A stretch of 64,000 bases of DNA from Monosiga brevicollis MX1 (lineage: Eukaryota; Opisthokonta; Choanoflagellata; Craspedida; Salpingoecidae), in NCBI RefSeq assembly GCF_000002865.3, contig NW_001865045.1, positions 605,845-669,844 on the forward strand, written 5' to 3'. Positions 1 through 13,091 of this stretch are shown one piece after another. Under the pieces are notes generated by a model. That model was not told the origin of the DNA, ran no database searches, and was given only the letters and a program-made list of their open reading frames with translations. How positions within the stretch are numbered: the first letter of the stretch is position 1; every line of letters begins with the position of its first letter. A program made the translations under genes and the position numbers.

Positions 1-268
1 ACATCGGCATCGACGAGGGGAGGAAAGGTGAGCTCAAGTTGATTCAGTTTTGCAAGATAAGTGATGCATTGATCGGGCAACGAGGAGATGTTGAGATCTT
101 CGTACCACCCAACACAGGGGCCATCAAGAAACTGGATGCCGGCGCCGTTGGCGCTGCCGAAAACGGTACAAGAGAGCGGGCCAATGACGTCGAGGGCCGA
201 ACCAATTGTGCAGCAGCTCCGCCAATTCGACGATGCAGTGATACGGCTCGTCGGAAGTGGACAGGTCA
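1..268 (-). CDS. Partial exon of an unrecognised protein
   Basis: The minus strand reads as coding across most of this segment. From about 190 down to the window edge one frame gives a well-mixed, leucine-rich stretch containing DQCITYLAKLNQLELTFPP, which resembles the regular spacing of a leucine-rich or F-box-type repeat, although no family is recognised. Upstream of it, a second frame starting just after a plausible acceptor at 269-270 reads SDEPYHCIVELAELL, so either a short intron or a sequence error separates the two. The gene continues beyond base 1. The overlapping plus-strand frames are treated as shadows. Confidence 0.35.
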
Positions 269-1497
<1,229 letters not shown>

Positions 1498-2759
1498 ATG
1501 ACTTCAATGCTGCGTGCCAACGAAAAGGCCTTTGGCGACACCCTGGCCGAGATTAACAGCCTTGTCAACGAGATCAAGGATCTCGATGGCGGTAAGCCGT
1601 TCGTCGCTGGACATCAACAGGTCCTTGCCCTCTTTCCCTGCCCAGCCCCAATGAAGCTCATGGGTCCAGCAATAAAGTCTCATTCGAGTCCGTCCATTTA
1701 GATGAGAAAAAGGCTCGCGTTCGCACAGCCGAGGAAAAGGTCGACAACGCCCACGAACTCGTATGTATCTCCTCCGATGCCCGAGGCCATCCGACCGCAC
1801 GGCCTAACCTGCTCAAGCTGAAATGACTTTTTAGGTGGAGCAGCTTGAACTCGACGTACTTGACGTGCCCATCTCTGAGCGCAAGCCTATCCAGCATCGC
1901 ATCAAAGCCTACAATGATGAGTTGACAACGGCCGAGAAGAACTTGGTTCGTGGCCCTCCTCCCCCGGCGGCCAGCCGAGTGCTAGCTCTCCTCACGCACC
2001 CTTCTCCGCAACAGAAACGAGCGGCCGTATCCATGGCAGGAAGCCAGAACGCACGCGACGAACTCTTTGGCTATGACGGCTCTTCAGAAAACGCGGTGCG
2101 TCTCCGAGCCCTGTTTCAACTTGTCCGTTTTATGGCATCGCAGGCAGACTCTCCTCATCGTGATCGCGCCCGCCCACGCCGCGCTGCCTTGTGTGACTGC
2201 TCTTTATAGCGGCAAGCACTGGTATCCAACACGGAGCGTTTGGACCGCACGTCCCAGCGACTGCAAGATGGCCACCGTGTTGCCCTTGAAACGCAAGAAG
2301 TAGCTGTTAGCATCATGGATAACCTTCACGAGCAGCGCGAGACCATTGAGCGCTCCCGCGGCCGGGTAAGTTCATCATTTGTCCCTGTACCTCCCTGCTT
2401 TGCGCCGATGCATCAGTTGGCTCCGTTGCTGACCTTGTCTGGCCTGCCTTTTTGGGTTTTTTTTCCCAAGGTTCAAAATGTGGATAGTGAGCTTAGCTTC
2501 TCCAACCGCGTGTTGAATGGCATGATTGCCCGGTACGTCCTGCAGCCGTGTTTTTTTGCTGCGCGATGCAAATTTTTTTTTTTTTTGAACGCATAACGAC
2601 AGGCAGATTTTCTCATGGCTGAACCACGCGCGCGCGCGTCGTGCGTGCGTTGTCTCCTCTCGCAGAGCGAAACGCAACAAGGTGGTGGCTTTCCTCATCA
2701 TCACCATTGCCCTGGCTCTCATCATCGTCATCATCTATTTGATTGCCACCAAACATTAG
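1498..2759 (+). CDS. VTI1: Vti1-type Qb-SNARE
   Basis: Seven exons (1498-1591, 1702-1760, 1835-1945, 2015-2095, 2210-2365, 2471-2532, 2666-2759) close in phase to a 218-residue protein, the usual Vti1 length. Vti1 proteins are Qb-SNAREs that pair with Golgi, endosomal and vacuolar partners to drive membrane fusion. Visible hallmarks are the N-terminal helical region, the conserved NARDELFGYDGSSEN linker, a SNARE heptad region containing SNTERLDRTSQRLQDG, a basic RAKRNK stop, and a C-terminal hydrophobic anchor followed by the short lumenal tail ATKH. The start at 1498 is the first in-frame ATG of exon 1; a second ATG lies three codons later. Family assignment is strong; choosing between Vti1a and Vti1b types is not possible by eye. 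Confidence 0.93.
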
Positions 2760-3164
2760 TTGTTGACATAAGTGTACTCTTTTATCTCGCCTTGGCCTTG
2801 ACCCCGCAGCACTTGCGCTGCGCGTGGCATCGTTATCGTGGGACGCTGGTATTTAGCCTTCCTGTCTGTTTAGAATATGCTTTTTGAGCTGTAACACCTG
2901 TTGGAGGGAGCTCACGTTGTGTCAAATACCTCATTTGTCCGAGAAGCTGAGGCTCTGTCCGTCTTATTGAGTCAATTAAAAAAAAAAGTCTCTTAATCGG
3001 GAGCAGCGATTCGCTGCTCTACACGCCGTTGATGCTCACACATACCAAGAGTGTTTGCACGTCTCACAATCAGCCTCTGAAATTGGACTGGTTGGCCAAT
3101 GAAACAACCAGACACGCGGAAAAATAAAAAGTAAGGATTGTCCGAAAAGGCGGACACTCGTGTT

Positions 3165-4657
3165 TCAAACGTCCAGGTCACTGGCATCGGGTGATTGCAC
3201 GCGAATGGTTTGGATTCGCTCTTCACCATCCGGAACCGAGCGCTGCTTCATTAGCTTAGGTCGCGATGCAGACAGGCTGTCGGCTATGAATGGTTGTGAA
3301 TGATACTGCAAGTGAGGGGCTGGACGCAAAATGACATTCAACATCTGCGTGACCAGCAAAGAACGTACCCAAGCCGCCCAGCAGGTTGGACGAGCTGGCT
3401 GGTCGCACTGCTTCGTCCTCGTGAGCTTGGTGAGCAGCCCCCTAATGATAGATTGTCAAGAGAAGAAAGTTATTGCTGAGTGAGGACCCGCGGCCATACC
3501 CGGTCGGCGGATTCGGAACCCACCGTCTCTGTCGAATGCCGGCGAACTCGGTTGCTTGGACTCGGCGCGGCCGCGGGCGTGGGTGTGGGTGTGGGTGCCA
3601 AGCGTCTGTGCGCCAAATAGCTGCAGGGGAATTGTCCTAGACAACCCGAGATGGACCAAACGATGTTTGTTATTGATATCAGACATGGCGGGTGATGGCA
3701 TGTGACCGGCCACTCCTCTCTCGGTCATGCATCCAATGCCCAGGCTCACACACTTTCAAACGAGGAAACGTACCGCGCTTGCCCGTCCGAGCATTGGTGC
3801 CGATCGCTAGCAACGAGTCGCTTGGAAACTCGAGATCCTCAATGACATCACCGGGAATCATTTCAAAATCCCGACGTTTATCCACGAAAAAGATCATAGC
3901 ACGGTACTCGAGCTGAATCTGCTTTGCAGCTGCCTGGTCGTGCGCTTCCTTGTTCTATACGTCAGGCACCAGAACAGCGCAAGTAAGCAGGTAGATATGT
4001 CCTTGACAACATAGGGCAAAAACATTGGTTGTTTTTTGCATCTTGAAAAAACACCACATCGACGATGCAGCCATACCCGACTCTTTGTGCGGCCCACACT
4101 GCGCTTGCGGTTGACAGCCTAGAGGGTGCCCCGTGCACATGTGCGTTACGACGCCATTTAGCTTGTTGAGGCTTCACTGGGCGCAACACCGCCGAATGCC
4201 CAACCAGTGGATCATACCTCAGAAGCCAGGCGTTGTCGCGCGACGTGCGTAGTCAAGCCCCCAGCCAGATCCTGTTCAGGTCAAAACAAAATGCAAGACA
4301 TGATGCTTGGAAGCGGTCAACCGTGTCCAGTCAAGTGTCATTTCTGTGTTTGCCCTTACCGCTGCTTGCACATGCTCCGTGTTCAGTAGGCGATCATCAA
4401 AGCTCTTGGACGCTGCCGAGTCCTTTGTTGCCGCCAAGCGCGGGCGCGGGCGCGATTGTGCGCCATGGTGCGAGCGACGGGCTGAACGCAGTGACTATAC
4501 ATACGCCCACAGGCCAGACAACACAAAACACCATTAATCTTCAGACAAGCGCAAGCAAACTGCATGAAACGGCAGTCACACACCTTTTGAGCATGGCGGA
4601 AAGACCGGTCTCGAGATCGCTCTCGCGGTCCATGCAGCTGTGACCATGGATATCCAT
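3165..4657 (-). CDS. Uncharacterised protein, possibly the 3' part of the adjacent receptor gene
   Basis: Clear coding exons read 4584-4657 (starting MDIHGHSCMDRESDLETG), 4360-4402, 4218-4271, 3774-3954 and a C-terminal exon ending at 3165. The 3774-3954 exon is the best conserved-looking part, containing IQLEYRAMIFFVDKRRD and DLEFPSDSLLAIGTNA. The exon between it and the terminus (around 3361-3440) can be read in two frames, so the C-terminal third is uncertain. No family is recognised. The gene begins only 58 bp after the stop of the receptor gene on the same strand. A donor-like GTAGCC overlapping that stop would splice in frame to the exon at about 4636, so the two could be one transcript. 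Boundaries here are a best guess. Confidence 0.5.
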
Positions 4658-4715
4658 GGGCAAAGCGGGTGCAACGGGTGTGAGTTGATTTTGGGCCGTT
4701 GGCATCAAGGCCAGG

Positions 4716-7700
4716 CTACTTGGTCAGAGCAATAGGGTAATCCCAACAGACCTTCTCGGCCAAATCTGCAAAGTCAACGTCGCCCACCGCCACGGCAAAA
4801 GTCGTTTCCACCAACGACAACACCTCATCACCCTCACACTCGCGTACCAGCCTAAATCAGATGGCGTGCCGTCAAGGCATGTTTGACATTGGCGGCCCTG
4901 TTCAAAGTAGCAAATGTCGCCCAAGAGCATGCGCACTACGCACCGAGCCAGAAGATTGACAATGTCACGATGGTGACCCACAAAGTCCTGAACCTCCACC
5001 TCACTGGCATCGGCGGAGAGCTCAAACTCGTGCTCACTGCCGCTAATGCTAGCTGCATCATCACCCTCGGCATCACCAGCTTGCTTGCCCATTTGCTGCA
5101 CATCATCCGCATCGCTGCTGCTATCGCTGTCGGTTTCGCTCTCGACAATGGCGTGCATGGTGGATGGTGGTTGATCGACCACTGATTTGAAGTGCTGTTG
5201 TACCGCAGCTTCGTTCAGATCGGAAAACGTCACATTGGACTTGGCGCGGTGTGGTGTGGTGCCATCGTTGATCGAGTCGATGCATATGGACGGGTTAAGC
5301 GCCATGGATATCTTGCGCCGCGACGTCTGTGTACCCCCAGTGCATCAGCCAACAACGCGGCAGAGGAGGGAAATGACACAAGTTCGTGAGCTAGATTGCG
5401 CCCACTCATGCAGACTTCAGCAGTAGCAAGAGCTCACCTCATCTGAATATTGACTGATAGCTGAAGTGGCCATGCGAGGCACGCCGGTCGTGTCAAAGGG
5501 CCCAAAGCTTGACTCCTCGGCCTCGGAAGAATCAGTGTGACTCGTCTATTGGATACAGCATAGCATTCGTGTTGCGATCAGAGCTCGGGGTTTCGTGCTC
5601 ACACAAGGCTGGTGGGGGCAATGACGCACAAAACGCCACTTGGTGCCCGTGAATGACTCGTCGAACATAATGCCAAAGATCTTGGGCCCGAACACAGAAG
5701 CAAGAGTCAAAATGCATGTCACCCAGATGGCACAGATCTAAAGTCAGCGAGGTGCCCCCGTAAGTTCATAAAGTTGCACTGTGACACATCTGCTGCCACG
5801 AAGCATGGGTCCAGCAAGCGCATACATTGAAGTACTGCCGAGCCAAGCCCACCATTCCCAGGGTCAGAGCTACCGCCGGCACAATGACCTAGCACGGAAA
5901 GGCAGATGCAGGGGGAGGATAAACACAAGAAACCAACATAAAATATACTCCAAGGGGCGCGGTGGTTGGTACGGCTGAAAAGGCATGATGACTCTGTTTG
6001 CACACACGCAGGGCAGGGCGTACGCCGGAGAAGAGCAGCATGACGATGACAAAACTGCTCTCAGAGAATTGGTCCGTACGAATCGTGCGAGTTTTGAACG
6101 CCAGCGAGAATCCTGCGCAAATGAAAAGCAAGGGGAGGATCAACCCTGGCCAAGACTTTGCAAAGACGCCTTGATTATGGACAAGCAAGCTTGCGATGTC
6201 GCAACTCGTCTCACCAGCTCCGAGGTAAACGAGGTTGATGAGAAGGGTAACAATCTTGACTTCAATGCCGTCTTGGCACAGGAGGCGCCGCTTGCCAAAC
6301 TCATCGGCCTCGACGTCATCGATTTGTGTACCTACACAAACGCAGAGGGCCTCGAAGGAGTGAATGGGAAAGCCATCACCACCAAGCACGCGCTGAGATG
6401 CCTCTCCGCCACATTGCGCGCATACACACCAATGGGATAGATTAGAGCAAAGAGACCAATGATGCACGCTTCGAAGAAAATGGCTAAAAGGGCGCGGCTG
6501 ATCATGCGACCCTCGCTCAAAGATCGCTAAGCATCCGGGGCAAAAAACAAACAAGCAAGCCGAGACAAGATGAGCCTGTTAACCACCATGATGGGGCAGT
6601 CAACTTACGGGCAATGCCCGGAAGTTGCTTCTTTCAGCGAGTGGGCTACAATAACGTAAGAGCACCTTGTCGACGTCGAAAGTGAAGAAAAAAATCTTGT
6701 AAATGCGCCACGTTTTGACCAACAAATTTGCCATGATAAAGGCAAAATAAATGCCTTCCATAAAGTGAAAGAGTGTGCACTTGGAACGCGAGGGCTCGCC
6801 AATCAGAGCCCAAACGGCCGAGAGCCCGATGAGAATGCCAAAAAGAATCAGCAAACAAAATGTAAGGCTGGTGCCGCGCACGATGGGATGTGCGCGATGA
6901 CGGATGAGGTATAGGCCACAAGCCACGGCCATGGCTTGGCCCAGCGCAGACATGACTTCCAGCAGGATAGCCACTCCGTCATCGTAGTCGAGGTAAACCG
7001 GGATCTGCTTGCAGTCGGGGGCCACCCGCCCCTCGAGGCAGCCGCACGTGGCAGCCGTTGTAGTGCAAGTGGAAAAGTCGGTGCGACCTTGACCGCGATT
7101 AGTTGCAACGATACACTCGGTACTTCCATTGCCCAAGGTGTACTCGCCAGGAAACCCTGTGGTCACGTTTGGAGCCTGCGGGGGAGAGGGGGGCACAAAA
7201 GGGGCAGATGCAGTTGAATGAAGCGACGACTGCATAAGCGCGGGATCTCACGCCACATCAGAAAGGTTTGAGCGGGTGCACGGTGGTTGATAAAATCCTA
7301 CCCTGCAAGCAGTGCAAGATTGTTGGCCAATCTCTGCCGCAAAAGATCCAGGTGCACAGGCAACACAATCCGTGGCGCCAGGCTGCGGCTGTGCCGAGCC
7401 CGGGGGACAAGGTTGGCAGGTTGCCTGACTCTCGTTCCACTGTGAAAGGGTTGTTTAAGTGAGAAAAAGGAAAGAAGCTCGCTCATTTGGCAGTGTGGGT
7501 TGATCTCGCGAAGCGCACCTGCATGGTACCGGCAGCGCAGGGCGTGCAGGACGATTGGCCTTCGAGAGGCTGGCTGGTACCAACAGGGCATGGGCTGCAC
7601 GCGTCTGCACCCTCAATACTATAGGTACCTGGGCGACAAGGCATGCACATGGTGGCTCCCGGCGCTGGTGCAAACGTGCCTAAGTGCCCCATCCAAAGCA

Positions 7701-8858
7701 CCCATACGGAGGTATCTCTGAGAACGAAGTACGCTGATGGAGTTTCCACGAGAAGAAAGACTCTTCGAGAGCGTGGCGCAGGGCAAGGAGCACTCACCAG
7801 CGGGACAACGACTGCAGGACAGGCTGGTCCGATTGCTGGCATAGTGACCAACAGGACATGGCGAGCATTGGTTGGACAATTCACCCTCGGCTCGAGCCAA
7901 TCCAGCCAAGCAATGCGTGCAAGTGGTCTGTGGCAATTGGTCGGGCCCGACATTGACGCCACACGAGAGAATGCTTGACTGCGTTACGTTTGATGCCTGA
8001 AAACCACCTGGACAAAGCGTGGCGGTTGTGTAGCTGAGCCCAAAAGTTTCCAACACGGGTCTGGATGCAGTCAAAACCACGTTGAGCGACTATCCCAGGG
8101 CCAAAAGGGTCGGGCAGGCGGAGCGGGGAGCATGCGAGGATAAGCAGATGGGAAGGATACAGTAAGAAGGAACACGTCTTGCGCTAGGATTTAGCTCAGA
8201 GGGCCTTGTATCCGGACATACGAGCAGGCGACATCTCTTGAGAGCCATTTTCACGCACGCAAACGCACCGACATTAAGAAGCCCTGCGGTGTAGCGCAGA
8301 TGCTGCGCTGGCGAACGAGATCGTTGATGGAAAAGACACCAGTCGCCGTGACGGCGGCGCCGTGCGTAGTATCTAGCCGACAGGCAAATCGATGAATTTC
8401 AACGATTCAAGAGGACATGACGCGCGATTGACCCGAGGCACGCGGACACGGGTGAAATGCTGGCCGCTTTGGTGGGGCTGCTCCGAAGCAGGTCACCAAC
8501 CGGCTGCTTCAATGCGGAGCACATCTGTGTCTGCCAAGGGCCCTCCGCTAAGAACCAGACGGATAACTTTGGTTTCGGGTGGGGGAGCAAGCATCCAGGT
8601 CATGACGGCATGGCTTGCGTTGGTGTCAAGGAGGCAGGCTGCATCTGCACCGCTCAGGTTGGCCTGGGGAGTTGTCACAGTCATGTTGGACATGCATTCG
8701 CTATGCTCGACATTGCGGCGGCTGCGAGATGGGTGCCACCAGTTGGCGCCATCCTGTGCAGCCGTCAATCCTGGCATGAGAAGCACGGTCAAGCACGGAA
8801 GTAGCAGCAGAAGAAATAAACGGGGGTGCCGGTGATGCCTCAATGGCAATCGGGCCAT
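4716..8858 (-). CDS. Class C-like seven-transmembrane receptor with cysteine-rich ectodomain
   Basis: Fourteen exons (8501-8858, 8269-8372, 7798-8089, 7519-7679, 7302-7439, 6609-7175, 6430-6526, 6215-6331, 6024-6145, 5826-5888, 5630-5737, 5438-5545, 4944-5326, 4716-4851) close in phase to 917 residues. Order: signal peptide (LFLLLLLPCLTVLL), a divergent N-terminal region, then about 150 residues of ephrin-receptor/GCC2-type cysteine repeats such as CPAGTFAPAPGATMCMPC and CTPCAAGTMQ. Seven hydrophobic helices follow, the last ending FGPKIFGIMF, which matches the PK-containing end of TM7 in class C GPCRs. The cytoplasmic tail of about 200 residues is acidic and serine-rich (ESETDSDSSSDADDVQQ). 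There is no Venus-flytrap domain. This suggests a surface receptor coupling to G proteins; the ligand is unknown. The first donor (GTTGGT) is weak, so exon 1 is least certain. An upstream ATG at 8879 is possible. Confidence 0.85.
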
Positions 8859-9995
8859 CCCCCTGCCCGCAAAGCCCATGCTTGGCCGAAAGCGTGCATC
8901 CAACGGCCAATCAATACTAGGCTCGATCACGAGAGGACTGAGATGATAATCGGTGTGCCGCGTCTTGCGCCCGGAGGGTCTCAGACTCGCGACCAGCCTT
9001 GAAATTGGGCCACGATGGGTGAGGTGATCCCACAAGTCTGGCCTGGCAGCAAATGAAGTGCCAGACATCCGTTTGCGGATGGCACGATCCGATGGAGCAG
9101 AGCACCGTGACCAGCTCAGCCAACCGCAAGGCGAAGCAGCGTCACCGAGCAGAAGAGTCTCGTGCCAACGCGAGTCACGAGAAAGCCGTCAGCCCTGCCG
9201 CGCCAGGACAGTCAGGGAGCTCACACGCCTGATGCACCGGCTCTTGAATAGGGGGGCAGCTCAGCTCGTGTTGTCGGAGAGGAGAGGCGAGCAGAGTGAG
9301 TCAGGGGCGTGTTCCTGGTCGACAAGGACCAAACTGACTGTTAACTGCATTATCTTTGATTTTGGCTACACAAACTTTGGTGTGTTTGCATGGTTCTAAC
9401 GTAGTGCATAACATCTTCTCAAAAGTCCTCTGCAATTTCTCTCTTTCGGTTTTTGTCACTTTTTCTTTTCTCTCTCTCTCTCTTCATTTCTCTCTTTCTC
9501 AAACCGACCAATTCATCGTCTCTCTCTCTCTCTCTTCCTCAAGCTCTCAAGCTCTCTCTCTCTCTCTCACAAGCTCTCTCTCTCTCTCTTCCTCAAGCTC
9601 TCAAGCTCTCTCAAGCTCTCTCTCACTCAAGCTCTCTCAAGCTCATCTCTCATCTCTCATCTCTCATCTCTCATCTCTCTGGTGTCTTTCTCGCATTTTT
9701 TTTTTCTCACCCAGCCCAACGACCTCGTTTTTTTTTTGAGCCTTGACCTCTTTTAGCTCTCTTGTTCGGGAGGGGGCGGGGAGTGGGAGCGGGTTGAGAC
9801 CGGCTTCAACTTGACGTTACATGGTCCTTAGGCCCCTGTGGGTGCTTTGCATCGTTTCTTACACTGACGGTTCGTCAACGCCACCAAACCCTTGGCCACG
9901 TGCAATGACTGGTCCACTTGCGTCTGATACACCGCACTCCATGTACCTGGTGCAGGCTTGACCTGGGGGTTTTTGACACGGTTCAATGCGCCAAG
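8859..9995. other. Intergenic gap between divergent receptor and JMJD6 genes
   Basis: This gap separates two divergently transcribed genes and must contain both promoters. No consistent coding exon is seen. Its right half is the pyrimidine-rich repeat described separately, followed by a T-run and a G-rich segment near 9768-9790. Confidence 0.5.
9430..9740. repeat. CT-rich low-complexity tract with CAAGCTCTCT-like units
   Basis: A strongly strand-asymmetric pyrimidine tract with imperfect units (tctctctcaagctctct and catctctcatctctcat). Frames through it translate to poly Ser-Leu and are artefacts. It lies about 260 bp upstream of the JMJD6 start. Confidence 0.9.
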
Positions 9996-12445
9996 ATGAG
10001 TCAAGAAACACCAGCGCATGACCTCGACTATGTGAAGCACCATGTCCACAAGCTCAAGGACAAGGCACGCCCTGGTAAGTGCACGGCACGCTCCACCAAA
10101 CTTGCCCATCCTTCGGACGCGCACGCCACACCTGGTGCCTGACACGCCCCTGATCCGCTTCCTGTCAAAGAACTGAAGAAAAAGGGTTGGAGCTGTTACG
10201 GCTATGCTGCCAAGCCTGCTTTGTGGAACGGCCATGATGTTCAGGATCACCCCAGTATCGAGCGCGTCGACTACCAAACCACGTCCCCCGTACGTAGCAC
10301 CAGCCTGCGGCGAGTGCCATCACCCTTTTGCTTTTTGCCCCTGCATTCCCTGGCTGGCTCTTTTCGCATTTTGTTTGAAACGTCGGACCTGTTGTTGATT
10401 TTTTTTCAACAGGCCGAGTTTATCGAAAAATACGAGGCCCCGTCCCGACCCTGTGTCATTGTCAATGCCATGAACGACTGGCCTGCCATGAAGGCTTGGA
10501 CCATTCAGGTGCGCCCTCTGCCAGGTTGCCCACATTGCCTTTGCCTTTGCTCGCTGTCATTCATCATCCAGGACGGTCTCTCATCGGCCGCCAACCTCTG
10601 CCCCCGTGCAGCGGCTCAGCGAGCGTTTTGCTCGTCAAAAATTCAAATGCGGCGAGGTCAGTCGATCACATTCACCCTTCACCCCACCCTTCACCTTTCC
10701 CAGATTTTTGGCCAGCTCGTCTTCAATTTATCGAGGCCTTGCTGGTGCCTCAGGACGATGACGGCTATCCCGTCAAGATTCGCATGGAGTATTTCAAACT
10801 TTACCAAGAGGTGATGCCGGGCCTCTTCCTCTGTCTAGTGCAGATCCCCGCGGCCTCGGCTCGTCCACTGACCATGGTATTGTTTGTCACAGTACAACGA
10901 AGACGATAGCCCGCTGTACATCTTTGACGGCACGTTTGGTGACAAGGACGGCAAGAAGACCCTTCTTGACGACTACAAGGTTGCTCATCGCTGAAGCCCG
11001 TTCATCTCTCTTGTTTCCAGACTTCCAATAAGTATCGAGCTATCCCGTGTGCTCTCACATGATCGTGCACGAATATAGATTCCCAAGTACTTTACGGATG
11101 ATTTGTTTCAGTACGGAGGCGAGGAGCGACGCCCGCCTTACCGGTTTGTGGCTTTGTCTGTGACTTGACCAGGCACATATCTGAATGGCTTCTTGACCTT
11201 GAGCGAATGTGCCGAATGAACAGTTGGATCGTGATTGGCCCGCAACGCTCGGGCACTGGGATTCACATTGATCCTTTGGGCACAAGCGCCTGGAACGCTC
11301 TCATCTCCGGTGAAAAACGGTCCGTGACAAGCTGTTGCCGGCCGGCCTTTGCTTGCATGCAGCAACACTCTCCCCTGAGACCCGTCCCACTCATCCCTAT
11401 GTTCTATGTTGGTACTTCTTGCTCTCGTTCAAAATCAGGTGGTGCCTGTTTCCCCCAGACACACCCAAGGAATGTCTCAAGGTGCCCCGCAGCAAAGGGG
11501 ATTCCGAGGCCGTCAGCTGGTACGTCTTTCCCATGATGTGGCGCTTGCATCAAACACCAAGGGCGCCGGCTACGCTGGATCATTGGAACGCAGAGTGGCC
11601 TGATAGCCCTCACTTGCTGCTGTTGGGTGCAATGGCGCACGTTACGTCTGAACGCTCCACGACCTGGCCCCTGTTAGGTTTTCGAACATGATTCCGGTGG
11701 TACGCCGCCCTGACTGGGCCTTTAACAAGCCCATCGAGTTTATTCAACGACCCGGCGAGATTGTCTTTGTCCCTGGAGGTTGGCACCACGTGGTGATCAA
11801 TATCACGGACACTGTCGCGGTCACTCAAAACTTTGTCAGGTCTGTTCACTTTGATTTCAGCCTTTTCGCATCATCGGCCGAGAACCAACATTGTTGAGCG
11901 CTCACAGCAGTTTTTTCCTTGCCTCTGGGTGCTACGCAGTGACACAAATTTTGCCATCGTATATCGCCGAACTGTGCGCGGACGGCCCAAACTTTCGCGC
12001 AAGTGGCTTGCTGCCTTGCGGGTAAGTATTCGACCAGGTTTTTTTTTTTCTTATGTCTATTCTCCGGTACAAAAGTGTCTGCTTGGCTGCTGATTCTGGA
12101 TTGGTCTGCTTGATAATAGTCTGTGCGTCCCGAGTTGGCCGCTCAAGCTGATGCCTTGGACCTGGACCGCGACGACGGCCTGCCCATGTCAAGCTCCAGT
12201 GACGACTCGAGCAGCAGCAGCAGCTCCTCGTACGTGCCATGCGCCCATGCGCGTTTTGGTTTTGCTTTTCTCTTCCTCCTCGCGCTCTGCTCTTCTTTTA
12301 ATGCCCCGTGGTTTGGGTGGTTTTGGTGCTTGACGCTGTTTGCAGAGACGATGAGGTAGTGGTTGAATCTGCGACAGGCAAGAAGAAGAAGAAAACCAAG
12401 TCACGCTCGCAAAAACGTACCAAGCTTTGCCAGGTGTGTCATTGA
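9996..12445 (+). CDS. JMJD6: JMJD6, JmjC-domain lysyl hydroxylase
   Basis: Thirteen exons (9996-10074, 10171-10289, 10413-10508, 10612-10656, 10754-10810, 10893-10979, 11079-11143, 11224-11319, 11439-11519, 11678-11839, 11940-12021, 12120-12229, 12346-12445) give 392 residues in frame, near the animal length of about 403. JMJD6 is a nuclear Fe(II)/2-oxoglutarate oxygenase that hydroxylates lysines of splicing regulators. Visible motifs are the cupin metal site [15 protein letters not shown] (His-x-Asp), the distal histidine in [12 protein letters not shown], the conserved [13 protein letters not shown]-like segment (here [13 protein letters not shown]) and a C-terminal serine run ([12 protein letters not shown]) followed by a lysine-rich tail resembling a nuclear signal. 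The intron at 11520-11677 was placed to restore the conserved SEAVSW-F junction. A longer read-through frame there was rejected. All catalytic residues appear intact. Confidence 0.95.
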
Positions 12446-13091
12446 CTGTGTGCGCATGGGAAAGAGAGGAAGCCATGTCCCGCGTGTGCTCGGGGGCCAC
12501 GGAGGGCCGGTTTCTCGACTTCGCCGTGGTCCCGCGTGCCCATCACCGTGTGGTCGTGCTGCCATTATTGGTTTCCCCACACTCTAGCCCTCAACGTTAT
12601 CATTGAGGTGCCGCTCACGCTGAGACCCGCGCATCGTCCTTCGTCTTTGGCCAAAAGTGTGAGGAATGCCTCCGCAAGTGTAAAATTTGCGCAGAATATC
12701 TGAAGCGCGGTGAAAAACCCCCAGCCCATTAGGCCCAATAGGCTTGATTCTTCGTTCTTTCCCAGCATGCCATTGAAATCCCACTGTCAAAGTGTTGGCT
12801 CTCAAGGCGTGTGCTTTCTGATTTCGAATCCTGAACTCCGGGCTCTGTGGACACCTGGCGCCGCTCTTTTGATCATGACTGGAAAACCGAAAATGAAATA
12901 ATGATGATGGCACGTCGTTTTGTTTGCTCAATCTGCTAGCACAACACTTTGGCTGGTTCCTGATTTGATGATGGTTTGTTTGTTTGTTATTTTGTTGTCT
13001 CGTCTTGTAGTTTGTGGGTTTATAATTGTTTTTTTTTTTTTCTTCAGTGGTTGCTAGTATGGTGCCATGACTGATTCGCTTACTTCAAGCC
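12446..13091. other. Tail-to-tail intergenic region, no gene seen
   Basis: The 3' ends of JMJD6 (+) and UVRAG (-) face each other here. Frames are short with no splice-consistent coding composition. A T-run lies at about 13029-13041 and an AT-richer segment near 12955-13040. Confidence 0.5.

Noticed and set aside
9356-9746. Plus-strand frames rich in Ser-Leu upstream of JMJD6
   Set aside because: Translation of a CT low-complexity tract, not a protein.
11520-11677. Read-through of the JMJD6 exon ending in a [11 protein letters not shown] frame
   Set aside because: Splicing out this segment restores the conserved JMJD6 junction and keeps phase, whereas read-through meets a stop soon after.
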